A stretch of DNA of 64,000 nucleotides. Origin: Siphonodentalium dalli (taxonomy: Eukaryota > Mollusca > Scaphopoda > Gadilida > Siphonodentaliidae). The stretch is from the NCBI GenBank assembly GCA_032622095.1, contig CP136069.1, forward strand, positions 17,747,326-17,811,325. The letters run 5' to 3'. The notes beneath the pieces were generated by a model that saw nothing but the letters and a program-made list of their open reading frames with translations, was not told where the DNA came from and ran no database searches. Position numbers and translations under genes: made by a program. Every line of letters starts with the position of its first letter. The stretch's first letter is position 1. This document shows positions 12,313 to 22,412 of this stretch, piece after piece.

Positions 12313-12456
12313 AGTTTCGATTGTAGTTTCGATTGCCTCTTCACATTTCAGGAGATACGTACTGCACGGATGGGTACACTCTGATTGATAGTCGATGTTA
12401 CTCACTCAACGAACACAAATCATCATGGGAAGACGATGCTAACTTATGTGCTCATC
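12313..12456 (+). pseudogene. Truncated duplicate of lectin exon 2 (decoy exon)
   Basis: The sequence TAGTTTCGATTGCCTCTTCA, its CAG acceptor and the first roughly 105 bp of exon 2 are repeated here almost exactly. Similarity stops after CTTATGTG. The copy keeps a working-looking 3' splice site but lacks the rest of the exon and has no clear donor, and its frame runs to a stop near 12483. Inclusion would probably truncate the protein. Between the copy and the true exon lie an AT-rich minisatellite and a hairpin repeat, so the duplication may be linked to that insertion. Confidence 0.8.
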
Positions 12457-12479
12457 TCAACGAACACTATTTTTATTAT

Positions 12480-12822
12480 TGCTAAAAATGTTAGAATTTT
12501 TTTTTTTAAATGAAATAAAAAATGCTAAAGAATGAAAGAAATAATGATACAAAATTAGAAAATTGTTAAATAATATCAGAAAAAATGATACAAATTGATA
12601 AAGAATGTAAGATAAAAAGACTCAAAAAATGACAAAATTGTTAAAGAATGTAAGAAAAGATGATAAAAATGATAAATTGTTAAAGAATATAATATAAAAT
12701 GATAAAAACTGTTATAGAATATAATATAAAATTATAAAAAAAATTATAAAAATTGTTAAATAATATAAGAAAATGATAAAAAAAAAACGATAAAATTTAT
12801 TAAAGAATGTAAGAAAAATTGT
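12480..12822. repeat. AT-rich minisatellite
   Basis: Degenerate repeats of words such as AAATTGTTAAAGAATGTAAG and AAAAATGATAAAA. Similar low-complexity sequence fills the cores of the elements at 8830-9185 and 37572-38022. Confidence 0.7.
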
Positions 12823-12900
12823 TAGGCCAATGCATTCCCTTATATATGCGAGGCTACCTATGGTCGACTCGCATATATAAGAGAATGCATTGGCACATGG
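12823..12900. repeat. Hairpin repeat (GCATTCTCTTATATATGCGAG family)
   Basis: The arm CCAATGCATTCCCTTATATA plus TGCGAG pairs with CTCGCATATATAAGAGAATG plus CATTGG across a short loop. This is the right-hand end of the foldback family; the matching left hairpin is missing here. Confidence 0.75.
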
Positions 12901-12969
12901 TCTTGAATGTTACGCCAGCGCACCTCCCGTCATCGGTATTGTAGTTTCGATTGCCTTTTCACATTTCAG

Positions 12970-13200
12970 GAGATACGTACTGCACGGATGGGTACACTCT
13001 GATTGGTAGTCGATGTTACTCACTCAACGAACACAAATCATCATGGGAAGACGCTGCTGACTTATGTGTTGGACAAAATGCAACATTGGCAACGATCAAA
13101 GATTATGCCACGAACGCAGTTATTGCGAATATGGTCGCCAGCACACACCATGCTCATTGGATCGGTGGACATGAAGTTGATAACTGGAAATGGGTTAACG
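12970..13200 (+). CDS. Exon 2: C-type lectin domain A, N-terminal part
   Basis: The exon follows the acceptor TTTTCACATTTCAG and ends before the donor GTGAAT; both ends are phase 1. It encodes about 77 residues of a C-type lectin domain: the opening YC...Y.L....CY, the helix WEDAADLC with the conserved cysteine, then A.LATI, and the core HWIGG...WKWVNG. The domain is typically extracellular and binds sugars, often with calcium. Exon 3 continues it in the same frame. A truncated duplicate lies 650 bp upstream. The family is confident; the ligand is unknown. Confidence 0.85.
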
Positions 13201-13689
13201 GTGAATGTTACATTATTAATTATTAGTACATGTATCTCTGTTCTTGTTGGGACCCCGGTTGTGTCGAATTATACATATCAACAGCGTACATCATATTTAC
13301 TAACATTAACAGCGATGGGCTAGGCCTTAGTTGTGTGGGACAAAATTCGCGTGTTTGTCAGTGATTTCTGTGAACAAATAAGAACCATTCTTCTTCTATC
13401 ACTGCTCTTTAATCCAGACAATTAGAGGGGAAAGTGTTTCTGGGCAATATATATTTCGTAATTTCGTGATTGGCCAAATTCATGACAAAGAAACATTAAT
13501 TTTTGACATGCTTTCCTGTATATGACTCAATTCACCATTCAAATACAACAGTCAATTGCATTTTGGGTGGCGCAAGTGTGTTTCTCACTACGATAAACAT
13601 GACACACCCCCTTAGTGTGATGCACCTGTGTGAATCGTATACCTGTGATATGCAATATTCTGTAAGTGCAGGGCCTCCATAATGGTGGA
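13201..13689. other. Intron 2, 5' part
   Basis: No feature was recognised. Open frames here overlap the donor of exon 2 or are antisense, and are not credible genes. Confidence 0.4.
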
Positions 13690-14480
13690 ATAACCACAGG
13701 TCCCCTGGTGCGACTACACTACAATGGATATATACCTTAATACGAAGTTTATATCTATCGGACCTATATTGGGCAAACTCATTTGCGATCAAAATTCATC
13801 AATAGCCCCTGTGTATAAGATAATGACACATTCTTTAGATCATATTCGCACCTTTAATTTAGTGTATCTCCTGCATCGATACGTGGAAGATCACAAAAGA
13901 TATGTATGAATTCCACTTGTCACAACGATTCACCATTTGCGGTCCTGTTTTTGTGAGCTCAGCTGTACAAATTACGCCGCAGTACTATGCTAAATTACGC
14001 CGCAGTACTATGCTAAATTACGCCGCAGTACTATGCTAAATTACGCCGCAGTACTATGCTAAATTACGCCGCAGTACTATGCTAAATTACGCCGCAGTAC
14101 TATGCTAAATTACGCCGCAGTACTATGCTAAATTACGCCGCAGTACTATGCTAAATTACGCCGCAGTACTATGCTAAATTACGCCGCAGTACTATGCTAA
14201 ATTTGATGGGAATCTCTTCAAGGGTTTGTTTCGAAAGTGTGCACATATTCACATATATCTTTGGTGATCTTACACGTATCGATGCGGGAGATACACCGAA
14301 TTAAGGGTGCTAATATGGTCTAAAGAACTGGTCATGTTGAAATATCTTATGCATAGGGGATATTGATGAAATTTGATCGCATGTGAGTATGCTCAATATA
14401 GGTCAGATATATATAAACCTTGTATTAAGGTATATACTCATGGTAGTGTTGTCACACTAGGGGGCCTATGGGAATAACCT
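13690..14480. mobile_element. Inverted-repeat element with a 23-bp tandem array in the middle
   Basis: The arms at about 13690-13970 and 14205-14480 are degenerate inverted complements (for example ATATATACCTTAATACGAAG against CCTTGTATTAAGGTATATAC, and CTGCATCGATACGTG against ACGTATCGATGCGGG). Between them sit 10 copies of a 23-bp unit. Non-autonomous elements with internal tandem repeats are known from molluscs, which is a comparison rather than an identification. Confidence 0.65.
13973..14202 (+). repeat. 23-bp tandem repeat, 10 copies
   Basis: The unit contains ATTACGCCGCAGTACTATGC and is repeated 10 times with essentially no differences. Such uniformity suggests recent expansion. Confidence 0.95.
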
Positions 14481-14564
14481 GCTGTAGGGGTTTGGTGAAA
14501 GTGACCTCGATTTCCATTTTTGCGTTCTGCAATGAACTACCCATTTTGTTTGTGTTTGACATTT

Positions 14565-14760
14565 GAAAGCCACTTGGCGGTGTGCGCTCCAAAAAATGCA
14601 CATAAAAGTATTCGCTTTTGAATTTTTCTCAGTATCGAAATAGGTCGATAAATACCTGAACTGCCTTTCTACGAGGATTATGTAACCCAAAAGACACATT
14701 GAAGTAATGAAAAATACAACCGTGAATACGGTGTTTGGATTCCAAACACAAAACAGCCAT
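14565..14760 (+). repeat. Dispersed repeat, relative of 58900-59090
   Basis: The stretch including AATTTTTCTCAGTATCGAAA, TAGGTCGATAAATACCTGAA and TTGAAGTAATGAAAAATACA recurs at 58900-59090 and, inverted, near 59540-59670. At 58.9 kb it forms the ends of an inverted-repeat element. Confidence 0.65.
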
Positions 14761-15106
14761 TTTCACGACATGGAACAGAAAGAGCGTTCCTTGGTAGTCT
14801 ATTTCTGATATGGTAGCAATAAAGAGCGTTTGTGTGACTTCTGGCGAAAAGTTGAAAACGGCTGAAAAATGGCTATGACTTTGGCAAGTGTTTTTAATGG
14901 CATATGAAGCAGTATATCAATAGTTCGTTTATGCATCGACCAATCGTATCCGTCGCTCCAAATTACGAAGAAAAACAATTTGGAGGTTCGAATGAGCCAT
15001 GTCCTTTTTAATTTGTTCGTAGAGTATACAGTGACTCAGTCAGTCTGGCTGCTCCTAATACACACCAGGTCGTAATATCTAAGTGGACTTATTTAATCGA
15101 TTTTAG
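14761..15106. other. Intron 2, 3' part
   Basis: Continuation of the dispersed repeat, then unique sequence up to the acceptor ATTTAATCGATTTTAG. No other feature was seen. Confidence 0.4.
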
Positions 15107-15188
15107 GGCAACAAATGACTTACTTTGACTGGAATGAAGGTGAGCCGAATGACTGGAACGGCAATATTGAGGACAGAATCATGCTGTG
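15107..15188 (+). CDS. Exon 3: C-type lectin domain A, EPN segment
   Basis: This 82-bp exon starts in phase 1 after CGATTTTAG and ends in phase 2 (TG) before the donor GTATGT. It encodes QQMTYFDWNEGEPNDWNGN followed by IEDRIML. EPN is the calcium-site tripeptide usual in mannose-type C-type lectins. In most family members the next block is EDC; here the cysteine is replaced by arginine (codon AGA). The last two bases join the first base of exon 4 to restore tryptophan, which supports the 26.8-kb intron join. Confidence 0.8.
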
Positions 15189-15300
15189 GTATGTCATATG
15201 TACATGTAGTGGTCATCAATGTATGTCATTCCCATTCAGTCGCTTATGTCCGATTTTGGGCTCCCGTTGGAAATTCATGAACAAATATAGAGACCATGTT

Positions 15301-15366
15301 CGTGAGCCAGTATATGGGTGAGCCAGTATATGGGTGAGCCAGTATATGGGTGAGCCAGTATATGGT
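15301..15366 (+). repeat. 17-bp tandem repeat, 4 copies
   Basis: GTGAGCCAGTATATGGG is repeated four times directly downstream of exon 3. Each copy contains a GTGAGC that resembles a splice donor, but the natural donor at 15189 is closer. Confidence 0.9.
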
Positions 15367-15384
15367 CTCTACTTCAGAAACAAA

Positions 15385-16602
15385 TGTGTTAGACCCCCTG
15401 GGGTCGCGACTGGGTGGTCTGATTATGTCACAAAGATGGCCACCATGCTCATTTTCTTAAGTTCGCCATTGTTAGATTTCATGATAAAAATATAATTGTT
15501 TTATAAAATATATGACAATCCTTTTGTGCCGTGTATGGTGTGAACGCCATGTTATATTTTTTATAAAAATTTGTCCTCTCGATTAAAGATGGCCATCAAA
15601 ATGGCGACCGGAAATGGGAAAATTTATGATTTTCCATACATGTCGCCTACATCATTTCCGATTGTATCGAACTGGTGACGATTAGGGAATATACTTCTCT
15701 TCATTCTTGATAACAACTCACTTAGGCATCACATTAGTTGATTTCTTGAATCATAACCTTGATTGTCTTCTCCAAATTCGATGATTAAAAGGAAGTGGTA
15801 TGAATTTCGCCAAAATATACTTTTTTATTTTCTAACTATTTCCTTATAGAAATTTAGAATTAATCGATGATGGAAATGAGTATGATCATTACATAAGGTA
15901 TTTACATTTAACTGGATCCAGAAACTGTCAACTTAGTCCAAGATGGCTTCCAAGATGGCGGCCAAAATACGATAATACGCAAATTTTACCCTCTTGCATC
16001 CAATTACCTTTTTGTCACGTAGAAGGTGAATGTATTGGACTAAATTGCTTCTTCCAAATAATCGCTGTTACGACACATTCCTATTAGTTGTCTTACCACA
16101 ATGACTCAAAATGCGAGTTCATATGACAATTATTGTCCAAATAAGCATCGTGAAAATTCGCCAAACATTATATATACGTCAAATAACATGTCCACCACAG
16201 GAGAACGATATATCGGTGTTAGATATATGAATAAATGTACTCCGATTTAGTTATCCGGAGTTATTAATATCTCATTGTAATCGAGATGGCCGCCAATGTG
16301 GCGGAAATGGCGAAATTTGACATTAAAATACATATATTTCCGAAATGTATCACAGCGTGTAAGAAAGACAAATACGCATATCATTATCATACATGGACTC
16401 GGTGAGATATATTTAAAACCGAAATATATGTTCAAGCACGTTAAGTATATGGACTTGTGCCAAACTCGATTCTGATATTATATAAACATTTTAATAGAGA
16501 CCAACGTTGTATATGGAGATAATAGTGAAGTTGCCAACTTCAGGCGATGTCAGCTACCAATGCTCAGATGATGCATGCCATCTCCATACGTTCTTGTATA
16601 TC
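15385..16602 (+). repeat. Left arm of an older degenerate foldback element
   Basis: The start (GTGTTAGACCCCCTGGGGTC, then GCGACTGG) is the inverted complement of the sequence ending near 37375 (CCAGTCGCGGACCCATGAAG, then TCTAACAAAC). Inside, segments containing AAGATGGC(C/G)GCC recur about every 300 bp, and their inverted forms (GCCATCTTGG, GCCATCTTTG) appear at 36800-37160. The large palindromic element at 16609 is inserted in it. Confidence 0.5.
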
Positions 16603-16608
16603 GATAAC
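16603..16608 (+). repeat. Target-site duplication, left copy (GATAAC)
   Basis: GATAAC lies directly outside the left end of the palindromic element. The same six bases in the same orientation lie directly outside the right end at 34390-34395. Inverted similarity of the two sides stops here within one base. Confidence 0.85.
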
Positions 16609-16714
16609 TGCTGCATAGACGCCTCTTGTAGGGGTAAAGGTACATTATAGAAGTACATTGGAAGTATGGGTACATATTATACTGCCCTATTGTCTACCGA
16701 CATCAAAGGAGATC

Positions 16715-16810
16715 AAAGGAAAGTACCCCGCCCCCGCACCGTATGACGTAACGACGTTGTATGTAAACAAAGATCAAAGTACCACCGCCCCCGCACCGTA
16801 TGACGTGGCG
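16715..16810. promoter_or_regulatory. Subterminal GC-rich direct repeat (left arm)
   Basis: CCGCCCCCGCACCGTATGAC is present twice about 58 bp apart, each copy near GATCAAAG(G)(A)AAGTACC. The GC cores resemble Sp1-type boxes. Position near the end suggests terminus recognition or an outward promoter, which is inference. The mirrored copies are at 34188-34283. Confidence 0.45.
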
Positions 16811-17063
16811 ACGCGTGGGTGTTTGAGTATACGCGTGTGGGTATTTGTATACGTCACGGTTGTGGGGGGTCCTTCTGTATATGGATGTGTACTTCGTGGG
16901 TGTGGCTATTTGAGAATGGTTGTATACGCTTTCGGGCCCTTGAGAACGGTACAATGGGCAATCGTATACTTCCGTCATCGAAGTACGTCGTGTATACTGT
17001 TCGTCAGGTACGAAGTATATTTGACAATGATGGTGTAATGAGTCATTACAATCTAACGCAATC

Positions 17064-17279
17064 CCTTACTTCCGGCGCAACGCCTGAGTCATTGGAATCT
17101 GATGCAATACTTCCGGATGAACCCTACCGGCTGACACCACGCTCATTGGCCCCGCAGTTCTGGAACCTTCTACGATATCTCCAATATTCTGGACCCTATT
17201 AAAAATCCCTTCATAATTGTAAAGGCATAGTACGTGATCCCTTTAAGTTTCATACCTGTGTCGTATGTGGTTCCTTTAA
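17064..17279. repeat. Regulatory-looking module 1, left arm
   Basis: Mirror of 33719-33934. A diverged second copy lies at 18953-19195. Confidence 0.6.
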
Positions 17280-17866
17280 TTTGATACCTGTAATCGAATT
17301 CGCAGGAATAAATCAGACTGTATACCAGGGGTAAAACACGTGTCAATATCCAATAAATTAAATCACAGCGATATGTTTCCGTACACAACACAACAGACAG
17401 ATTCTCGAAGCTTCGTAATTAAACACACGTTTAAGTCATTAACTGCCACGATACAGATCAACATGTCTGTTATTGAAAAATGCATGTTCCTAACGGCTTC
17501 TGTGCAAGGGGTTTGTGAATAGAGTGGGGGGGATGAGTGTATGAGACCATCACTTCATAGATTTTCCTGGCAATCCAACTTAAAGCATTTATGAAGTATG
17601 TAGGGACACCGATCATTATACATTTTCACAAACAGATACACACTAATCGGTTCAGACTGGCGGTACACTATTCTCTTGAATTCCACATCTGTTAATAATA
17701 TTTATTAAAATATATCTCTTCTGGTGCTCTATATGCTTTCTTTAATCGTTCTGCCTTACAAATCTTTACATATTACGTATCATTACGTATCAACTCAACT
17801 CAATTATGGAATACTTCTCACAACTACCCCCTCTCCCAGCATCTCATCCCCTTTATCTCTCTCTTC

Positions 17867-17867
<1 letters not shown>

Positions 17868-17935
<68 letters not shown>

Positions 17936-17962
17936 ATCTCTATGTCTCTCTCTCTCTCTGGT
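17868..17962 (+). repeat. CT microsatellite, left arm
   Basis: A long (CT)n run with one GTCATCTCTATG interruption. The open frames crossing it are only low-complexity serine-leucine runs. It is 4 nt longer than its mirror in the right arm. Confidence 0.95.
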
Positions 17963-18952
17963 GTATCCCTGTAAACAAATTCTCAGAAATCATTTAGCGC
18001 ATCGACCATATATATATTTCAAAATATCTAATAATACATATGCATATTACCTCTAGGAAACAAGAATTTTCTAGAATGTGAAAAAACAATAACAGAGGGT
18101 ATCTCCTATAATATAATATTCTCAAAGTCGTCACGTGACCTGACAGTTGGGCAGTAAACTCATTAGAATCGACAACGCACTGTCTGTTTATCAAAAGCAC
18201 TTGTATCACATGCTCTGCCAATGCATTTGGAATGTTCGCCATATAAGCTTCAGTTTGAATCGCTCAAGTCCATGGTCCCATAACATGTTCTCATTTGAAG
18301 ACATTTGAAGAGCGTCTGGTTTAATCTCATGGTAAAGTATTGCACAATCATTCACAGAATAGATTAATGGAATCATTCTGCAATTTTCGAAGCTTCACAT
18401 TCTCCAGCCATTGCTCTGCTGTTTGAATCCACATTATTAAAAAGATTAACATCTCTCGCCCGATGCGCTATAACCTTCATCACAAACACATGTCATTAAG
18501 TGTGCTGACAGAGGCAACAAAGCTAAGGTCTCGTCTTTCTCGCAATATATTAAACCCTCGAGTTATTTACCTTCTTGAATATTCCCCTTTAGTAAAGTAA
18601 ATGATCTGTATACAGGTAATATTACTTTCATGGTCGTATGTAACCAAACGAGGCCCCCTCTCATACTCTAGCAAACATAAAAGAGTAGCGGAAGAAAGAG
18701 AGAGGGGCAGAGAGAGAGAGAGAGCCAGGCGTAGAGGTGTGTTGTTTTATGGCTATATATTTCATGCACATAGATCACATACAGTAATGCCCTAATTAAT
18801 CGACCCCTTATCCACAACAGAATTATTGGTATTTTCAGGATTTAGTCGGAAATATGGCTTGCTGTCATTAATCGGAAAGCTCTCACGGGGTTATGTGTGT
18901 TTCATTACCTTGGAGACGTTCGTATCGATGTTTGGTGCTGCTAGTAAATAAC

Positions 18953-19195
18953 CAATACTTACTTCAGGTGCAACACCTGAGTCATTGGAATTTCAATGCA
19001 ATCTTTGTGTGAACCCTAACGACTCACTCCCCGCTCATTGGACACATGTAATCTTCAACCACGCAATTTTTCTGGAACATTCTACATGTGGAAATTCCAC
19101 AACATTCTATTTGACTAGTATTGAAAATTCCTTCATAATTTCATAATGGCATCGTATATGGTCCGTTTAAAATACCTGTATGTGGCCCCTTTAAG
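18953..19195. repeat. Regulatory-looking module 2, left arm
   Basis: Mirror of 31807-32049, a diverged duplicate of module 1. Confidence 0.6.
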
Positions 19196-19698
19196 CTATG
19201 TATCCCGACTAATGGTACACTGTTATTTCAATGGCAAACTTGATTAAATCATCTCTAACATTCGTTATACTTTTTCTCTAACTACCACTTTACAATATGG
19301 TGTATATAATCGAACTATCAGGAATCAATCAACGCCTTACCCATAGATATTTGAACATACAACTGAACGCATTTAGGGTCACATACATTAAATGTGTTTT
19401 GGACGGGTCAAATCGTGACCCGACATGACGTTCACCTTTAAAATGGTAAATTCAAGGTTAAATCGCGCAATTCTCCGAAAATCAGAGGGAAACATCCCGG
19501 ACGAAGTAGGGTCCACCAGCTACTATTATATATTTCTAGATTTAGTTACAAACTAAATACCTGTATATTGTACAAAGAAATGTTTGACAAATATATCTGT
19601 ATCAATATTACCATACGGGTCATTAAAATAGATATGACGAAACAAATTTTGAACGGTGCATGTATCAGGTAAATTTTTATATTTCAAATGATGACAGG

Positions 19699-19943
19699 AA
19701 TGCGGAAAGTTGAAGTACCTACGTAATACTGGCTATCCGAATGAAGAGATATACATGTATATAAAAACCAAAATAGAAGATGACTGCTGGCGACAATGTT
19801 TTCCAAAAAATTTCAAAGCATTCGATAGCTCCCATCTAGTTGTCAGCCCGAAGATCAATATAAAGTGTGGTGACTATCAGATGAGGGATATGTCTGTACA
19901 GTTGCTAAACAATTCAGTCATGCAAAAGAGGATCAAACAGTAA
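19699..19943 (+). CDS. Unrecognised small reading frame, left arm
   Basis: A frame beginning after a possible acceptor (AAATGATGACAG) reads CGKLKYLRNTGYPNEEIYM and then about 60 more residues with four further cysteines. The opening CG.L...GYPN..Y faintly resembles the start of a CUB domain, but the rest does not follow the family well. It could be a decayed or partial exon, or chance. The DNA following it (to about 20117) contains diverged repeats of the same words. The identical mirror is at 31059-31303. Confidence 0.2.
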
Positions 19944-20201
19944 GATACCAAATTGCTGCCTGTGGTAATGTTTTTTAACGAAATTCGGGAAAATTAGATT
20001 ACTCTCACCCTGGTTATCCAGAAGATCGTTGTGGAATCTGGTGACGATCGGACAGGGGGTGTCGTCTGTAGGATCAACCAAATTATTTAGCCATAAAATA
20101 GTAAAATTCAAGATCACCGCTGGCAGTGATGTCGCAAATCTATGTTAAACGACAGTAGCATTATAACAGAGTGGTCACTTACCTTCAAGTAAAAAAAAGT
20201 A

Positions 20202-20577
20202 CCATTATGTTCTCATTTTCTATCTTATCATTATGAAATTTGTCACGTGCGTGCCAGACGGCACTTAGAGGTCAGCACCATATTTTGGTTCGAATATTTT
20301 TCAATAACATGGCTGCCAGACTATTTCGAATTTTAGATATTTAAAATAAAATGTCAGGCTTAATTCACGCCGAACCACGGGTTCTCGGTTGAGAAACTTG
20401 GCCTCCAGTTGTCATCTTTTATTTAAGTCATAAATGCACTTCGAATTTTAAAGTGTCATAGTGGGCACATGTTTCCACCAATCATTATGCAATTTGGCGA
20501 GTACGTGCCCCGACGTCACTCAGATGTTATCACGAGATTTTAGTTCGAATCATACGAAAAACATGGCCGCTATTTTG
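20202..20577. repeat. Diverged tandem pair, left arm
   Basis: Mirror of 30425-30800: two related blocks of about 110 bp. Confidence 0.5.
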
Positions 20578-20838
20578 TTTTTAAGTGATAAAACTACAGA
20601 ACGAGGTGCAGAGTTTGGTCGTGTCGTGGTATTTCTCAAGTCATTCTCATTCTGTAGTGTTATTACAAAAATCACAAGATAATCGAAGAAGGTCATGCCA
20701 GAGAATAATTTCGACATGGTTTTCTACACGTGGGTCGGCTTTTCCATAGCAGTAAAACTGAACGCATCTTTTAATAATTTACACATTTTATTATTTATCA
20801 AACACAATCCATTTATTACATTACATAATAATTACAGT

Positions 20839-21360
20839 TTAAAACGAATCAGGTGTATATGTTTTGCATAATTCCGGTGAACAGAAACTACACATTAAAA
20901 AGCCAAGCTGATTTTTTTTATGATCCTCTTGCATGTAGCAGGGTACTAAAGTTTGTAGTTCCGGTACAGCCACAGTGACGTCATTAATGGTGGACATCAA
21001 CTGTTCAAATTCTGAGTGGTTGAGAGTTACACCTGTCTTCGTAGGGCAAAGTCTCTCACTGTCTTTCGGGTAAAAGAATTTTCGGATATGTACAACACGG
21101 TGTTCATGATCATAAGTCACGTGTTCATTATGTCCGATATGTATCCTTTCCAAAGAAGATCTGCTTTGTAAATGTTCATACACTTTCTGTGCGTTATCAG
21201 CTAATTCCAGCCACTGTTGTAATCGCAGGCAGGCGCCGAATTTAGTAGGGAACTTCCCATCGTTCCATATTCTGATGTCTATATTTTTGATGCTTTTATA
21301 TTCACCGACGGTAAGGTATCTATCCCGTCCTAAGTGTTTTGTGAAAATTTTAGAATTCAT
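20839..21360 (-). CDS. PC4-like DNA-binding protein, left-arm copy
   Basis: This 173-residue intronless frame is identical to the right-arm copy at 29642-30163, on the opposite strand. See that entry for domains. The start ATG is at 21360, with a TATA box at 21418-21423 and a CRE (TGACGTCA) at 21431-21438 upstream. Two poly-A signals (AATAAA) follow the stop, at 20812-20817 and 20787-20792. It is transcribed outward, away from the centre of the palindrome, with the IAP gene just upstream in the same direction. Confidence 0.7.
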   Translation of the reverse strand: MNSKIFTKHLGRDRYLTVGEYKSIKNIDIRIWNDGKFPTKFGACLRLQQWLELADNAQKVYEHLQSRSSLERIHIGHNEHVTYDHEHRVVHIRKFFYPKDSERLCPTKTGVTLNHSEFEQLMSTINDVTVAVPELQTLVPCYMQEDHKKNQLGFLMCSFCSPELCKTYTPDSF

Positions 21361-21415
21361 GGTGTCGTTTCGATGAACGCTGAACTGAAAATGTCGGAGG
21401 CGCGTGGATGTATTA

Positions 21416-21445
21416 CGTTTATACCCTATATGACGTCATTGGGCG
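21416..21445 (-). promoter_or_regulatory. Compact promoter of the PC4-like gene, left arm
   Basis: Minus strand: CCAATGACGTCATATAGGGTATAAA pattern (CCAAT, then CRE, then TATAAA), mirror of 29558-29618. Confidence 0.6.
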
Positions 21446-21686
21446 GTCCCATCACAACCGTTTCAAAGTATATAATCAATCAGATTGCCCCCCGGAATCG
21501 TATTAGTCAAATATGGAAGGGCCAATCATGTTTCGATCAGAGGGAACTCTCAGACAGTGGCTCGGAAGTACATTAGCTAAATACAGAATAAAGGGGTTTC
21601 GTGGTAAACTGTCTCGGCCTATAGGAAAGGGCCGGAAATGACACGCAACCGTGATTCAGTGTATTCATAACGCAGGTATGAATCAT

Positions 21687-22412
21687 TTAACCAAAAGTTT
21701 TGGCATAGGCACGCACTACGCTTCTGCACAAGGGACAAGTCTCAGAACCGAGCGCGCACATGCCACACATTGCTACGTGTCCACATGGTAAAAGCACACA
21801 GTTTTTATTCTTCTCTAGACAAATGATACATTTGCATTCTTCAGAATCGTCTACTGCCGTATCAGGCCAGTCATCTTCATAGGAACCAGACAGTCTCTCA
21901 TCGTTTATTTCAGTCATTTCTTCGAAATTAACGGTAAGGTCATCTACTGAAAATGTATTCATGTCTTGAACAGAGGCACTATCCACGGGACGTTGCAATG
22001 AAACATTTGCTGGTACATCGGGGATTTCCATTAAATATCTCGGTCTGTTCCACTGTTTATACCTATCTTCAGGCAGGAAACGTTGCAAATAATTGAGATA
22101 GCTACAATTTGGAAAGAAACGGTAATGTTCAGTTCGAGGATCATCTCTCTTTTCCCATTGCCACAACCTACATCCGCAACTATAACATATGGTTTTATCA
22201 GCGGTCTTTGTGAAAAAGAAACCAGCTCCAGCTATTTTAGCAGCCTCCACGGGCGAGGTCCAGTTTACGAAAGAAGCTAATCTCGAGTGAAAATTTCGAT
22301 ACTCTGGGTATGACGGTTTCCAAGCCACAGTAAGACCATACACGTTTAATAGTTCTGGTATCGTGCTTACACTATTATCACTCGAATCAGCGGCGTGCGG
22401 CGGGATATCCAT
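21687..22412 (-). CDS. Inhibitor of apoptosis protein (BIR + RING), left-arm copy
   Basis: The 241-residue intronless frame is identical to the right-arm copy at 28590-29315 on the opposite strand; domains are described there. Starting at the ATG at 22412 avoids a GTG one codon upstream that is not a plausible eukaryotic start. The PC4-like gene follows in the same direction about 326 bp after the stop. Because the two copies face away from each other across the centre, a gene-dose of two is built into every copy of the element. Confidence 0.9.
   Translation of the reverse strand: MDIPPHAADSSDNSVSTIPELLNVYGLTVAWKPSYPEYRNFHSRLASFVNWTSPVEAAKIAGAGFFFTKTADKTICYSCGCRLWQWEKRDDPRTEHYRFFPNCSYLNYLQRFLPEDRYKQWNRPRYLMEIPDVPANVSLQRPVDSASVQDMNTFSVDDLTVNFEEMTEINDERLSGSYEDDWPDTAVDDSEECKCIICLEKNKNCVLLPCGHVAMCGMCALGSETCPLCRSVVRAYAKTFG

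Noticed and set aside
13973-14202. CRISPR-like array
   Set aside because: The 23-bp units are directly adjacent with no spacers, and the genome is eukaryotic.
16658-17202. Overlapping 126-, 91- and 127-codon frames at the element ends
   Set aside because: They overlap on both strands over a repeated GC-rich segment; no family similarity and no promoter context.
17724-18056. Serine-leucine-rich open frame and its mirror
   Set aside because: Low-complexity translation of a CT microsatellite.
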